DNA of 64,000 nucleotides from Boswellia sacra (GCA_013180625.2 SNVD02011111.1:1-64000), one strand, 5' to 3'; counted from the stretch's first letter, positions 43,040 to 54,618 are shown. Notes: a model not told the origin generated them from the letters alone. Made by a program: numbers and translations.

Positions 43040-44160
43040 CAACAAGAACATTTTTTGCGACAAAATTATGTTTCTCGCGAAAAAAAGACCTTTTGCGACA
43101 AAAAATTCCTCACTAAAGGCCATTCTAATTTACCATGCATATATGGCAATACTTGACATTTTGCGACGAAAAAATAATTCCTCGCAAAATGTGACCTTTT
43201 GCGAGGAAATTTTCATCGCAAAAAATCTATTTTTCGCGACAAAAAATTCCTCGCGAAAAGCTATTTTAATTTACCATGCATACGTGGCAATACTGGACAT
43301 TTTGCGATAAAAATGTGATTCCTCGCAAAATGTGACTTTTTGCGAGAAAATTTCCTCGCAAAAAGTAACATTTTGCGACAAAAAATTCCTCGCGAAAAGC
43401 CATTCTAATTTACTATACACACTTGACAATATTGGATATTTTGCGACGAAAATTTGATTCGTAGCGAAATGTGACCTTTTGCGACAATAAATTCCTCGCG
43501 AAAAGCCATTTTAATTTACCATGCACACGTGGTAATACTGGACATTTTGTGACAAAAACGTGATTCCTCGCAAAATATGACTTTTTGCGAGGAAATTTTT
43601 CTCGCAAAATGTGACTTTTTGTGAGGAAAATTTTCTCGCAAAAAGTCACATTTTGCTACAAAAAATTCCTCGCGAAAAGCCATTCTAATTTACTATACAC
43701 ACTTGACAATATTGGATATTTTGCGACGAAAATTTGATTCGTCGCGAAATGTGACTTTTTGCAACAATAAATTTCTCGCGAAAAACCATTTCAATTTACC
43801 ATGCACACGTGGCAATACTGGACATTTTGCGACAAAAACGTGATTCCTCGCAAAATGTGACTTTTTGCGAGGAAAATTTTCTCGCAAAAAGTCACATTTT
43901 GCGACAAAAAATTCCTCACGAAAAGCCATTCTAATTTACTATGCACACTTGATAATATTAGATATTTGGCGACGAAAATTTGATTCGTCGCGAAATGTGA
44001 CCTTTTACGACAATAAATTCCTCGCAAAAAAGTTAACCTTTTGCGAAAAAAATTTCTCGCGAAAAACCCGTCTAACTTATTATGAACACGTGACAATACT
44101 GGACATTTTGTGACGAAAATATGTATTCCTCGCAAAATATGGGCTTTTGCGAGAAAAAAT
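43040..44160. repeat. CACTA left subterminal array
   Basis: Eight units, each opening with CATTCTAATTTACCATGCA-like sequence and ACGTGGCAATACTGGACATT, then GCGAC/GCGAG-containing inverted repeats. Unit starts near 43122, 43261, 43400, 43504, 43680, 43786, 43926 and 44066 (spacing 104-176 bp). The reading frames on both strands come from the palindromic motifs, not from genes. Confidence 0.8.
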
Positions 44161-44429
44161 TCCTCGCAAAAAGTTATTTTTTTAAAATTAAAACTTAATA
44201 ACTTTCCTCTTTTGTTTTCTTCTCTTTGTTCGTGGTTCGTCTAATATATAAGTCTTTGTTTAAAAAATGACAAAAAAAAGAATAAAGAAAATATTAAAAA
44301 TCTAATTTGATTTTATATAAATTGACAATTTTTAAATATAGTAAGGTCATTTGGATATTCATACAAATTTTTATTTAAAAAAAAGACCATTTGTGATTCC
44401 ATTCATGCTTTTAAATGTGAAAAACTATT

Positions 44430-44487
44430 AAGATATTCTAAATTTAGTATTTGTAAAAGAGATAAATAATTAAAATAAACTCTCTAT

Positions 44488-44538
<51 letters not shown>

Positions 44539-46880
44539 ATATGAATCGTTAATAATCTAATAATCAAGCATAAAATTTATTGCTAATTATTTGTATATAA
44601 TCTAATTTATGTGTGATTTATATATGTCTAACTGCTAAATTACAATTATGATAAACTTATTACCATGACTAATTTTTAATTGATGAAAATGAGATTGGAA
44701 AAAAAATCTAACTTCTAAAAATCTAATTTATTTTTCAACGTTTAATTATATGTCAAATAAACATAAATAAATAAATAATTAATAATCATGTAATGTTGCC
44801 TATAATTATGTTTTTTATTTTTTTGTTATAAAGTGTATTAATTTAGACAATATATTTCTCTTAGACTTTTAATTTTTATCGTATAGCTTTGAGTAAATTG
44901 TTGAGATATTTTAAACAATTGTTAGAGTTTATTTTAAGGGAGATAAATAATTAAAATGAACTCTATAACAAAAAATAAATACATTTGTTATATATTGATT
45001 ACTATATGAATAATTAATCATTTACTGGTAAATGGCAAAAACTAATTTTCAATTCGTAATACATATGATACTTGTAACATATGTATATGTATATATGTCT
45101 AATAATTAAATTACTTATATGAAAAAAAATATTTTTTATAATTGTAAAAAATATTTTTAATAATTGTTATTTTTATGAAAAAATGGATAATTAATTTAAA
45201 GGCATTCTATACTTGAAAATAAATGCAATTTTATTACATTTTTATATAATTATAATATGAATAAGTAATCATTTACTAATTAAATTAGAAAAGCTTATTT
45301 TCAATTTCTTATAATAACAAATCACATATATAGATATCTAATTATTAAATTACAACTATTACAAACTTATGGTTTGCATTTGTCAAGATATTTTAAATAT
45401 TAATTGTTAGCATTTATAAAATGAATAAATAATAAAAAAATATTCACTAAAAGTAAATGCATTCGTTATATAATAATTATAATATGAATATTTGATCATT
45501 TATTTATTAAAGTATTAAAAACTTATTTTCAATAACTCGCACATGACAATTATGTCATATGTATAGATGTTTAAGCATTATGCATTTATTAATGATAGTT
45601 GACTTGTGTGTATTTTGTTAACACTTTAATACATATGACAATTATGACATACGTTTATATGTTAATAATTAAATTATCTCCATCACAAATTAATTTTCTA
45701 AATTTGTAAAACATATTTTTAGTGTTTTTAAAAGAAATAGATAATTAAAATAAATTATAGCTAAAATGAATAGAATCTTTTTGTTACATATATTATTATA
45801 ATATCAACAATTAATTATTTATTGATCACTAAAGAAATTTTTTTTTGTAATTCCTCATATAACAACTATGACATATGTATAAATGTCTAACTATTGTTTA
45901 CACTTGTTAAATAATTCTTGAGTTGTTGTACCTATTTTATTAACATTTTAATACTCAATAAAAAATAATTAAATACCATATAATGTTTTATATTTCTATT
46001 GTATATGGTTGTTATATTATTAAAAAATTTGTCATCAAATTATTTAATACCAATCCAATATTATATAAATTTAATTATGGATGAAAATTTAATTAATAAA
46101 TAAACTTATAATTATCCAAGTCTAAGTATGGTTTATTTAAATATTTTTAATTTTAGATTTAGATTTTAATTTTAATATTTTTTTAAAGACTTATAGTGAC
46201 AAAAATTTTGTCGCAAAAGATTAGCATTTTGTCGCTAAATATTGGTATTTTAGACTTTTAGCGACCACTTTAAAATTCCTCGCAAAATGGGGTCTTTTGC
46301 GAGAAAAATTTAAATTCAAATTCGTCGCAAAAACTAAATTCTAGGTGGACTTTTTCTCGCCTATTAAATTTCAAAATTTTTACACCTTTAGCGACAAAAA
46401 TTTTTTTCAGTAGCTTGCACATGATTGTTATGCAATATGTATAGATGTCTAACTATTTTACATTTGTTAATGATTGTTGACTTGTATGTATTTTGTTAAC
46501 ACTTTTATCCTCAATTAATTAAAACTAACTAAATACCATGCAATAATTTTATTTATCTAATGTATGTGGTTAATACATGATTAATTAATTGACATTAAAT
46601 TATTTAATATTAACCTAATATTAAATAAATTTAATTATGTTGGATAAATTTATTTAATTACTAAATAAATTTATAATTATCAAAATCCAAGTATGATTAA
46701 TTTCAAAATCTTCTTAGTTTTTTATTATAATTTTCACATTTGTATACTTTTTATGATAAATAAAAGAGTCTTTAACATTTATTTTTAAAGATTTTTAGTG
46801 AGAAAATTTTCGTCGCAAAAAGATTAATATTTTGTTACAATATATGATGCTTTGCGATGATTTAATTTCATCGCAAAATG
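44430..46880. repeat. CACTA interior: degenerate AT-rich tandem units
   Basis: Starts of a recurring AGATAAATAATTAAAATAAA motif lie near 44458, 44938, 45183, 45420 and 45732. Each is followed by ATTAATCATTTA and ATATGTCTAA-type segments. A longer direct duplication pairs about 45890-46330 with about 46430-46880. (GT)n(CG)n(GT)n at 44487-44538. Confidence 0.6.
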
Positions 46881-47221
46881 AGGTTTTTTGCGACGAAATA
46901 CGAATTTATATTCGTCGCAAAAAATAAAATTTAGGCGGACTTATTCCCGCTTGAGAATTTTGAAAATTTCAAGTTCTTTAGCGATGAAAAATTTATCGCT
47001 AAAGATCAAAATTTTTGTCGCAAAATGAAATTTGGGCGGACTTTTTCCCGCTCTTGAAATTTCAAAATTTTGAAACTCTTTCTCGACGAAAATTTTGTCG
47101 CAAAAAAAAATTTTTGGCGAACTTTTTCCCGCTTTGATTTTTTTCATAATTTTAAAAACTATTTCGTAACAAAATTTTCGTCGCTAAAGGTTAAAATTTT
47201 GTCGCAAAATATCCAACTTTT

Positions 47222-47780
47222 ATTATATATACATGGGTTAATTTTTTGGATTGTTTCATTTTCTTCTATCACTTCCAATTCTCTACTCCTTTTCTTTTCC
47301 CAACATTTGGTAAATACTTTTACTCTTTCTTTTACTTTTGTGTTGTAATATATTTTCTTTAATAGTTTAATATATTTTTATTTATTTTAATATTTGATTG
47401 ATATTATTGTCTTTTGTTTGATAGGTATTTTTGAAGATGGAATACAACTCAACATTCTCAACATTCTCAAATTCTTTGCTTCTTCAACATTGTTTTTTTC
47501 ATAAACTCATTTTTTGTGCTTTAATTTTTACTTAACATTTTATTTTTATTTTTTTTGTTTTTAATAGGTATTTTTGAAGATGGGTTGTACTTGTAGATTT
47601 GAGGATTCATACAAAGTCAACAACAAAAGAATTTTCGGAGGATGAAGTTTTGCAATTTTCTTTCTCTTTTTTGTATTTTTTTTTTTAATTTTGCTATGTA
47701 CAAAGGTTGATATATTGTAAAAATATATTGTGATAAATTTTTTGTAATTTGTTGTTAATTAATAAAATTATTAATATAAA
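47222..47780 (+). other. Possible relic transcription unit inside the CACTA element
   Basis: TTATTATATATACATGG (about 47221) is TATA-like. Two copies of TAGGTATTTTTGAAGATGG (about 47423 and 47566), each after a T-rich tract ending in AG, look like repeated splice acceptors. An AATAAAATTATT-like poly(A) context appears at about 47759. No ORF over about 30 codons follows. It may be the 5' relic of a transposase gene. Confidence 0.3.
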
Positions 47781-48314
47781 GAATTAAGTTGTGTAATGAG
47801 ACATGTCATTTATTCTAAAATTCATAACTAATTAAAAAATAAAATCTGTAAATTCTTAAAAAATAATCAATTTTCGTGTTAAAAATTTATTGCGACGAAT
47901 TTTTTGTCGCTAAAGGTAGTATTTAGCGAGAAAAAATTGGTCGCAATAAACTTTTTTAACTAAAATAATTTTATTAAAAAATGAGTTGTTTTCTAACAAT
48001 TTGCGACAATATTGAAATTCATCGCAAAATATACTCTTTTGCGACAATTTTTATTTTGTCGCAAAAAGTTGACGTTATGTGATCTTTTTTGTGACGAAAT
48101 ATTTGTCGCAGAATACCACTTTTTGCGAGAAAAATTTTGTCGCAAAAAGACTTTTTGCGAGGAATTCCAGAATCGTCGCAAAAAAACCTATTGCGACTCA
48201 CATATTGCGACTGGAGCGCGACGAATTTATTTTTGTCGCAAAAACTTATTGCGACGAAATTTTAACTTTTTGAGACGAAAAATTTCGTCGCAAAAAGTCA
48301 TTTTTCCCGTAGCG

Positions 48315-48317
48315 TGT
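48315..48317. other. CACTA target-site duplication, right
   Basis: TGT, identical to 42731-42733. Confidence 0.85.
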
Positions 48318-48992
48318 TTTATCTCCCTATTAGCTAATTCAACTTGTCCACTTGTTTGTGGGTGATAAGGTGTATAAATTTTATAGGTTATTCCATATTT
48401 CTTCATTAAAGTTTCAAATGATTTGTTACAAAAATGTGTACCCCCATCACTAATAATGGCTCGAGGAATTCCAAATCTACTCAAGATATTCTCTTTTCAA
48501 GAATTTGACAACTGTTTTGTGATCATTGTTTCGACATGGAATTGCCTCGACCCATTTTGAAACATAGTCTACTGCAATAAGGATGTACACAAAACCAAAT
48601 GATGGTCGAAAGGGTCCCATAAAATCAATATCCCAACAGTCAAAGATTTCAACAATAAGAATGGGATTCAAAGGCATCATGTTTCTTTTTGAAATGGATC
48701 CCAATTTTTGACAATTTTCACACGTTTTGCAAAATGCATGTGCATCTTTAAATAAGGTGGGCCAATAAAATCCACATTGTAAGATCTTAGCAGCTGTTTT
48801 TCTAGATTAAAAATGTCCTCCACATGCTTCAGAATGACAAAAGTTAATGACACTACTTACCTCATTGTCGGGTATGCATCTTCTCATTATTTGGTCTGGA
48901 CAATATTTGAACAGATATGGGTCATCCCAGTAAAAATTTTTCACCTCGGTTAAAAATTTTCTTTTGTCTTGAGCATTCCAATGAGGTGGCAT
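48318..48992 (-). pseudogene. Athila-2 integrase, N-terminal half and catalytic core
   Basis: Zinc-binding region at about 48700-48870 with CHSEACGGHF (His/Cys pair) and CKTCENCQK. Core begins WDIDFMGPF (first catalytic Asp) at about 48630. A second block, 48330-48484, has ISDGGTHF (second Asp) and HPQTSGQVE with the third acidic residue, just before the CACTA insertion. Breaks: TAA near 48806 and a frameshift near 48480. Confidence 0.85.
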
Positions 48993-49148
48993 TTTCCCTG
49001 TCGCAAGAAAATTTACAATGTTAGCAAACCAAGGTACAGTAGCAACGGAAAATAAAAATTCATCAGGAAAATAATCATTGATAGGTGAAGTTTCAATTAA
49101 TGTCTCTGTCGTTAGTCTTGAAAGATGATCAGCAACGACATTTTCGGC

Positions 49149-51302
49149 TCATTTCTTATCCTTTATTGTGATGTTGAATTCTTGGAGCAATAAGATCCAC
49201 CGTATCAATCTAGGTTTTACATCCTGTTTAGTCATTAAATATCTCACAGCTGCATGGTCAGTGTAAACAATTGTTGGAGAGCCAATTAAATAAGATCGAA
49301 ATTTGTCCAATGCAAATACTACTGCAAGTAGTTCTTTTTCAGTTGTTGTGTAATTCATTTGTGCATCATTTAAAGTCCTACTTGCATAGTATATCACATA
49401 AGGCTTACCTTCTTTTCTTTGTCCTAAGACAGCACCAACTACATAGTCACTTGCATCACACATCAATTCAAAAGGCAAGGACCAATCAGGAGATTGCATA
49501 ATTGGAGCAGTTGTTAAAAGCCCAATTAATGTATCAAAGGCATTTTGACATTCTTGAGTCCATTCAAAGGAAGTATCTTTTATTAAGAGGTTACAAAGAG
49601 GTTTAGATATAGCACTGAAATTTCTTATGAACCTCCTATAAAATCCAGCATGCCCTAAGAATGAACGAACCTCTTTAACTGTTTTTGGTGGAGGCAAATG
49701 GGAAATTAATTCCACTTTTGCTTTGTCCACTTCAATTCCTTTAGAGGACACCACATGACCTAAGACAATTCCCGAAGTGACCATATAATGACATTTTCCC
49801 CAATTCAAAATAAGACCTTTTTCTACACATCTTTTTAGGACTTTTTCTAAGTTTCTAAGACAATTATCAAAAGAGTTTCCAAAGACAATTAGATCATCCA
49901 TCAAAACTTCTAAATAATGCTCGACCATATCACTAAAAATGCTTAGCATGCATCTTTGAAAAGTAGCTGGAGCATTACAAAGTCCAAAAGGCATTCTCCT
50001 AAATGCAAAAGTGCCAAAGGGGCACGTGAATGTGGTCTTTTCTTGGTCTTCAAGTGCAATGGGAATTTGATAGTAGCCTGAGTATCCATCAAGAAAGCAG
50101 TAGTAGGGGTTTCCTGCTACTCTTTCAAGAATTTGGTCAAGGAAGGGTAAGGGAAAATGGTCTTTTCTAGTGACAGCATTTAATTTTCTATAATCAATGC
50201 ACATCCTCCAACTAGATGAGACACGAGTTGGCAATAATTCACCCTTTTCATTTTTAACTACTGTAATGCCAGATTTCTTAGGTACTACTTGTGTAGGGCT
50301 TACCCACTTACTATCAGAAATAGGATAGATAATTCTCACATCAAGTAGTTTGAGAACTTCAGCCCTAATGACCTCTTTCATGTGTGGATTTAATCTCCTT
50401 TGAGGTTGTTGAGATGTTTTGGCATTTTCCTCTAAATGTATTCTATGTGTGCAAATTAAAGGGTTAATGCCTTTTATATCTTTTAAAGTCCACCCAATTG
50501 TATTTTTATGCCTTTTAAGCACTTCTATCAGCTTACCTTGTTGCTCGCATGTGAGGGATGAAGAAATTACCACCAGATATGTCTGATTCTCCCCAAGATA
50601 TGCATATTGCAGTCCTTCAGGTAAGGGCTTTAATTCTAACTTGGGAGCTTCATCTTCCTTGCTTTCATTCATTTGCCCCAATTCTTCAAATCTTATTTTG
50701 AGCCTTTTTCCATCACCTGTGCACAATCCATATAAAGAACATATATCAGAAAGATCAGACTCTAGTTCCATGCTTGATTCTAATGAATTCACTAGACAAG
50801 TTTCCAAAGGGTCAGAAGAACTCCCTTTTTGGATGTGATCTTCCACAATAGATTCAATTACATTGGCTTCATCAACTTCATCTTCTTCTTCATTTGGTTG
50901 TTTGCACATATTAAAAACATTAAGTTCTAATGTCATGTTCCCAAATGATAGCTTCATGACTCCATTCCTGCAATTAATCAAAGCATTAGAAGTAGCTAGA
51001 AATGGACGCCCTAAAATAACAGAAATTGAATTGCTTACTTCCACTGGTTGTGTGTCCAAGACGATAAAATCCACTGGGTAAATGAATTTATCAACTTGAA
51101 CTAATACATCTTCTACTACTCCTCTTGGTACTTTAATTGATCTATCAGCAAGCAAAAGAGTCACAGAAGTCGGTTGTAACTCACCTAAATTGAGTTTTTG
51201 AAAAACCGAGTATGGAAGCAAATTCACACTAGCACCAAGATCAAGTAAAGCTTGTTCAATTTTATGGTCTCCAATAACACATGAAATTGTAGGACAACCT
51301 GG
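49149..51302 (-). CDS. pol: Athila-2 Pol: protease, reverse transcriptase, RNase H
   Basis: The open 692-codon block starting at Met 51227 is in frame with sequence up to 51302, which contains the protease active site DLGAS just upstream of that Met. Numbering from 51227: protease to about 105 (ILGRPFLAT at 71-79), linker to 270, RT 285-510 (MCIDYRKLNAV 342-352, FPLPFLDQ 358-365, catalytic LMDDL 442-446), RNase H 585-690 (CDASDY 590-595, TEKELLAV 629-636, YTDHAAV 655-661). MDD instead of YVDD or FVDD is common in Athila. An amber codon at 51306 separates it from the gag-linker frame above. Confidence 0.9.
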   Translation of the reverse strand, partial: PGCPTISCVIGDHKIEQALLDLGASVNLLPYSVFQKLNLGELQPTSVTLLLADRSIKVPRGVVEDVLVQVDKFIYPVDFIVLDTQPVEVSNSISVILGRPFLATSNALINCRNGVMKLSFGNMTLELNVFNMCKQPNEEEDEVDEANVIESIVEDHIQKGSSSDPLETCLVNSLESSMELESDLSDICSLYGLCTGDGKRLKIRFEELGQMNESKEDEAPKLELKPLPEGLQYAYLGENQTYLVVISSSLTCEQQGKLIEVLKRHKNTIGWTLKDIKGINPLICTHRIHLEENAKTSQQPQRRLNPHMKEVIRAEVLKLLDVRIIYPISDSKWVSPTQVVPKKSGITVVKNEKGELLPTRVSSSWRMCIDYRKLNAVTRKDHFPLPFLDQILERVAGNPYYCFLDGYSGYYQIPIALEDQEKTTFTCPFGTFAFRRMPFGLCNAPATFQRCMLSIFSDMVEHYLEVLMDDLIVFGNSFDNCLRNLEKVLKRCVEKGLILNWGKCHYMVTSGIVLGHVVSSKGIEVDKAKVELISHLPPPKTVKEVRSFLGHAGFYRRFIRNFSAISKPLCNLLIKDTSFEWTQECQNAFDTLIGLLTTAPIMQSPDWSLPFELMCDASDYVVGAVLGQRKEGKPYVIYYASRTLNDAQMNYTTTEKELLAVVFALDKFRSYLIGSPTIVYTDHAAVRYLMTKQDVKPRLIRWILLLQEFNITIKDKK

Positions 51303-51305
51303 ATC

Positions 51306-51899
51306 CTAATATTTCACTGTATTATTGTTTTGAAGAATGGCACTTACTTGCTCAGTTAGGAAGGCCTTCTTTATCACATTCAGTTTTCTTTTCATAGTGC
51401 ACAAGTCTTTCAAAAATTTTGCATAAGAAGGTACATGTTTGATCACATCAAGCAAGGGAATGTTGACCGTTACCTGTTTGAAAATTTCAAAGATTTCATA
51501 ATTATGAGTTGCCTTCTTTTGTGTGGCTAATGCTTGAGGAAATGGAGGCACAGATGGGGGTATGGTTTCCTCTTCGCTAGGTATTGGTTTGGCCACCTCT
51601 TCCTGTCCTTTAGAGATCGATTCTTCTTCTTTCTCACAAGGGTCAGGAATGTGTTTTTCAACAATCTTACCATTGCGAAGGGTCATGACTGACTTGGCTT
51701 GGTCAAAATAATGGTTACTTGAACTCTCTGCATTTGAGTTAGATTGATCTTTAGGGTTTTGCAATGTCTGAGAAGGAAATTTTCCTTTCTCTTGGATGCT
51801 AAATGTAGATGCAACTTTTGCAAGAGTTTCTGACAAATTTGCTAATGTTTGAGTAGTTTGACTATTGAAAGTCTCTTGCTTTGTAATGAATGAATGCAA
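51306..51899 (-). CDS. Athila-2 gag-pol linker region
   Basis: 197 open codons in the same frame as pol. Gln/Ser/Thr-rich start, VMTLRNGKIVEKH segment (about 70-85), acidic/Pro-rich middle, then a DVIKHVPSYAKFLKDLC segment (about 153-170) that leads into the protease in Athila polyproteins. Ends at an amber codon directly before DPGCPTIS and the protease. Confidence 0.75.
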   Translation of the reverse strand: MHSFITKQETFNSQTTQTLANLSETLAKVASTFSIQEKGKFPSQTLQNPKDQSNSNAESSSNHYFDQAKSVMTLRNGKIVEKHIPDPCEKEEESISKGQEEVAKPIPSEEETIPPSVPPFPQALATQKKATHNYEIFEIFKQVTVNIPLLDVIKHVPSYAKFLKDLCTMKRKLNVIKKAFLTEQVSAILQNNNTVKY

Positions 51900-52016
51900 T
51901 GTCTCTTCAAAGTCATTCCTAGGAGGAGGAGCATATGCATGATCATGAGAATTTTGAAAATTTTGTCGTGTTTGAAAAGGGACTTGTGAAGATTGTGCAT
52001 GATTGTCATTTTTCTA

Positions 52017-53218
52017 GCTAAAATTTGGATGATTTCTCTAACCAGGATTGTAGTTTTGTGAATATGGATTGTGATTTGGCCTTTTGAAAGTGTTCAAGGC
52101 ATTGGCTTCTTCATGGAGACATTCCTTAAAGGCAGACAAAGTTGGGCAATTATCAGTAGAATGGTCATTATCATCACAAATGTTACAGACATTTTCTTGA
52201 ATAGAATTCAATTGACCACTCTTTTTCATTTCTAAAGCCTCGACTTTTCTAGCTAGGGATGCATATTTGGCTTGAAGGTTATGGTCTTCTCTAAGGTTGT
52301 AAATACCTTTATTGGATGTTGAGGTTTGGGCCTTGCTTGGTACCTCATAGGTGTCAGCAGTGTCCCAATTTTGTGCCTTTTCTGCTAAGGAATCTAGGAA
52401 GTCAAGTGCTTCCTCAGGGTCTTTTTCTTTAAATTCTCCTTTACACATTAATTCTACTAGTTGCCTATCTTGAGGTGTTAACCCTTCATAGAAGTGTGCA
52501 ACTATTCTCTAAGTTTCAAACCCATGATGAGGACAGGTATTAAGTAGTTCCTTATACCTATCCCAACATTGGTAAAGGGTTTCCCCTTATTTTTTAGAGA
52601 AATCAGAAATTTGTCTTTTAAGAGAATTTGTTCTATGGGTAGGAAAATTTTTTTTCAAAAATTGTTGTTTCATCTCATCCCATGAACTGATGAATTCGAC
52701 CTCAAATTTTGTAGCCATGTTCTAGCTTTATCTTTTAAAAAAAAAGGAAAAAGCTTTAATCTAATGGTGTTTATGCTATAATTTGGGTCAGTGTAGGAGC
52801 TACATACCTCTTCAAAGAGTTTCAAGTGCGAATATGGGTTCTCCATGTCAAGGCCATGAAAAGTGGGTAGAAGTCGAACAAAACTTGGTTTGAAATTGAA
52901 ATGGATTGAATCTGGAGGAGAAACTACACAAGATGGTGCACTAGTCCTTACCGGATTCATGTAGTCTCTGAGGGTTCTTCGTTGGTTTTGATCATTTTGT
53001 TGCCAACGGTTGTCCCCTTCATCCGTGAATATTTTCTCATGATTGTCAGCCATGTTTTCTAAGGAAGATGATGTTTTTCTAACAAGTCTACCACTAGATG
53101 TTCGTGACCAAATTTTCATGCAAGAAAGAGAGAAGAAAAGAGAGGAAAAGATGAACACACAAAATAAAAATTTAGATCTAAGATGAGAAAAGAGAATACT
53201 TACAATTTTGCACGCCAA
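52017..53218 (-). pseudogene. gag: Athila-2 gag, frameshifted
   Basis: Same protein as Athila-1 gag but broken. The N-terminal part and half of the core are in 52670-53218. A 1-base deletion near 52694 (CTGATGAATTC versus CTGATGGAATTC in Athila-1) shifts the frame. The C-terminal half with the CCHC knuckle (CNICDDNDHSTDNC) is in 52038-52448. Amber codons at 52038 and 52017 replace Trp codons (TGG) seen in Athila-1. Start most likely at the second or third Met, as for Athila-1. Confidence 0.85.
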
Positions 53219-53225
53219 TTTTTAC

Positions 53226-53245
53226 CTTCCCCGGCAACGATGCCA
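53226..53245 (-). other. Primer-binding site of Athila-2
   Basis: Minus strand TGGCATCGTTGCCGGGGAAG, 6 bases inside the 5' LTR. It differs from Athila-1 at two positions (GCGCC to GCATC), both C-to-T type changes, which would weaken priming. Confidence 0.8.
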
Positions 53246-53251
53246 AAAACT

Positions 53252-54618
53252 TGACACATCTGAAAATAGGATTGTCTCCCAAGTATAGGAGTGTCGAAGT
53301 AATAAACCCGGTGAGTCCAGGGTAGATCCACAAGGCAGGGGATTTAAGCGCTACAAACTATAAGTAAGCAAATATGATATGGATGATTTAAAGATATGAT
53401 AAGATAATATCAATAATATAAGTAAAGAACAAGTTCATAAACAATAAATGAGAATCACACAAGAGAAATCAACACAATAATAATGAAAGCTAAGGTTAGG
53501 GGATTTGCCCTTGATATTTCGAATAAGGATAATTAGCCCATTTTAGTTATATGAATTATATTTGTTTCATTACCAACATTTATACCACTTCTTGTAAATG
53601 GGTTCAAGCATCCAATGTGCCAATCACCATATGTCTACAACAAATCAAGGTTCCTAACTAGATTTGTATCGGTAAAGAAGAACCATACGACATCTAGAAA
53701 GGATCCAAGCATTTGATGTGCCAAGGATTGTCTACAATGGATCAAGACCTCCACTTTACTAGTAGTGTCAAGATTGATTAAGAAAATAAATATAAATCAT
53801 ATAAAATAAACAACACAAGATTACGATTATTAAGCACATACCAAGGGTTAGAGAATCCTTATTCTCATATCAAGGGTTTCACCCTTTCACCTTAGTAAGA
53901 GAGAAATTAGCAAGACATTATAAGAGAAAGAACACAAAATGCAAGAAAAAGGAAATTCATTAATAACATTAAAACAAGAGAGAAACATAATACAAGATCC
54001 CAGCCAAGGCCAAGATGCCCTAATGGGTCACAAGGCACCTCTATTTATAGATACATTCAGGGGCAAACTTGTCAAATTATAAAGGAATAGTTGTCAAATG
54101 TTAGGTGAACTAACTTTGACCAGTGGGATCATTAGGTGCACTACTTTGACCACCGATTTTGATATTGAAATATTGAGCATTTTAATCACATGTCTTTATA
54201 AAAGTTGTAGATATTTCTTTCAACTTTCTATAACATATTGATTTGCACAATTTCGGTACGTATTTTGAGAGATACAGTCCAAATACTAAGGCCTGGTCAA
54301 GTTGGGCTGAGACTGTAGATGGGTTCACTTCCAGCCCAATTTTGCTCCACTAAGAGCCCGAATTTGATAATATTTTGAGATGCAATCTTGTAGATAATTG
54401 AATCAGCTTTCCAAAACATTAAGATTTACACCATTCTGATCTATAAATAGAAAGTTATGCCCATTTTATCGAACCTACATCGAAACCGAAATTAAGAGAA
54501 AGTTAATTCAAAGGATGTAAAGACTACAAATATGATTAAGTTGAGGAATTTAATGACACTATTAATGCAATATGATGAATTAAGCTCTCATTAAGCATAC
54601 ATATTTAAGTGTTCATCA
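53252..54618 (-). repeat. Athila-2 5' LTR
   Basis: 1367 bp, collinear with 37822-39189. TATA on the minus strand (TCTATAAATAG, 54041-54052). Followed by the TSD at 54619. Confidence 0.93.

Larger units (their letters stand above)
42734..48314. mobile_element. Non-autonomous CACTA (En/Spm) element
   Basis: The left end is CACTACAAGAAAAATAG, the standard CACTA terminus. The right end is the inverse of CGCTACGGGAAAAATG, a diverged partner. TSD is TGT. 5581 bp with no transposase ORF. Both subterminal regions (42734-44190; 46190-48314) are saturated with GCGACGAAA/TTTCGTCGC and CTCGCAAAA motifs in both orientations, the usual binding-site architecture of CACTA ends. It splits the Athila-2 integrase ORF after an ANREIKH segment, and the frame resumes on the other side, so it inserted after Athila-2. 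Confidence 0.9.
37822..54618 (-). mobile_element. Athila-2: full-length Ty3/gypsy Athila element carrying extra genes
   Basis: 16,797 bp from LTR to LTR, minus-strand orientation, perfect 5-bp TSD CCCTG. Order from the 5' end: LTR 53252-54618, PBS 53226-53245, gag 51306-53218, pol 48800-51302, integrase 42163-48992 (split by a CACTA element), nucleic-acid-binding-like ORF 41498-42046, LOG-like gene 40532-41183, 3' UTR with two G-rich polypurine tracts, 3' LTR 37822-39189. Without the 5.6-kb CACTA insertion it would be about 11.2 kb, normal for Athila. By eye the two LTRs differ by about 5% over the first 350 bp, so it is not recent. Confidence 0.93.

Noticed and set aside
43068..44135. Overlapping open frames of 78-114 codons on both strands
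   Set aside because: They are read-throughs of palindromic GCGACGAAA-type repeats in the CACTA end; products are near-repeats of each other and differ by strand symmetry.
46395..46412. A second CACTA terminus (TTTTTTTCAGTAG) inside the CACTA element
   Set aside because: No partner end or TSD found; it fits better as the edge of an internal duplication (45.9-46.3 versus 46.4-46.9 kb).
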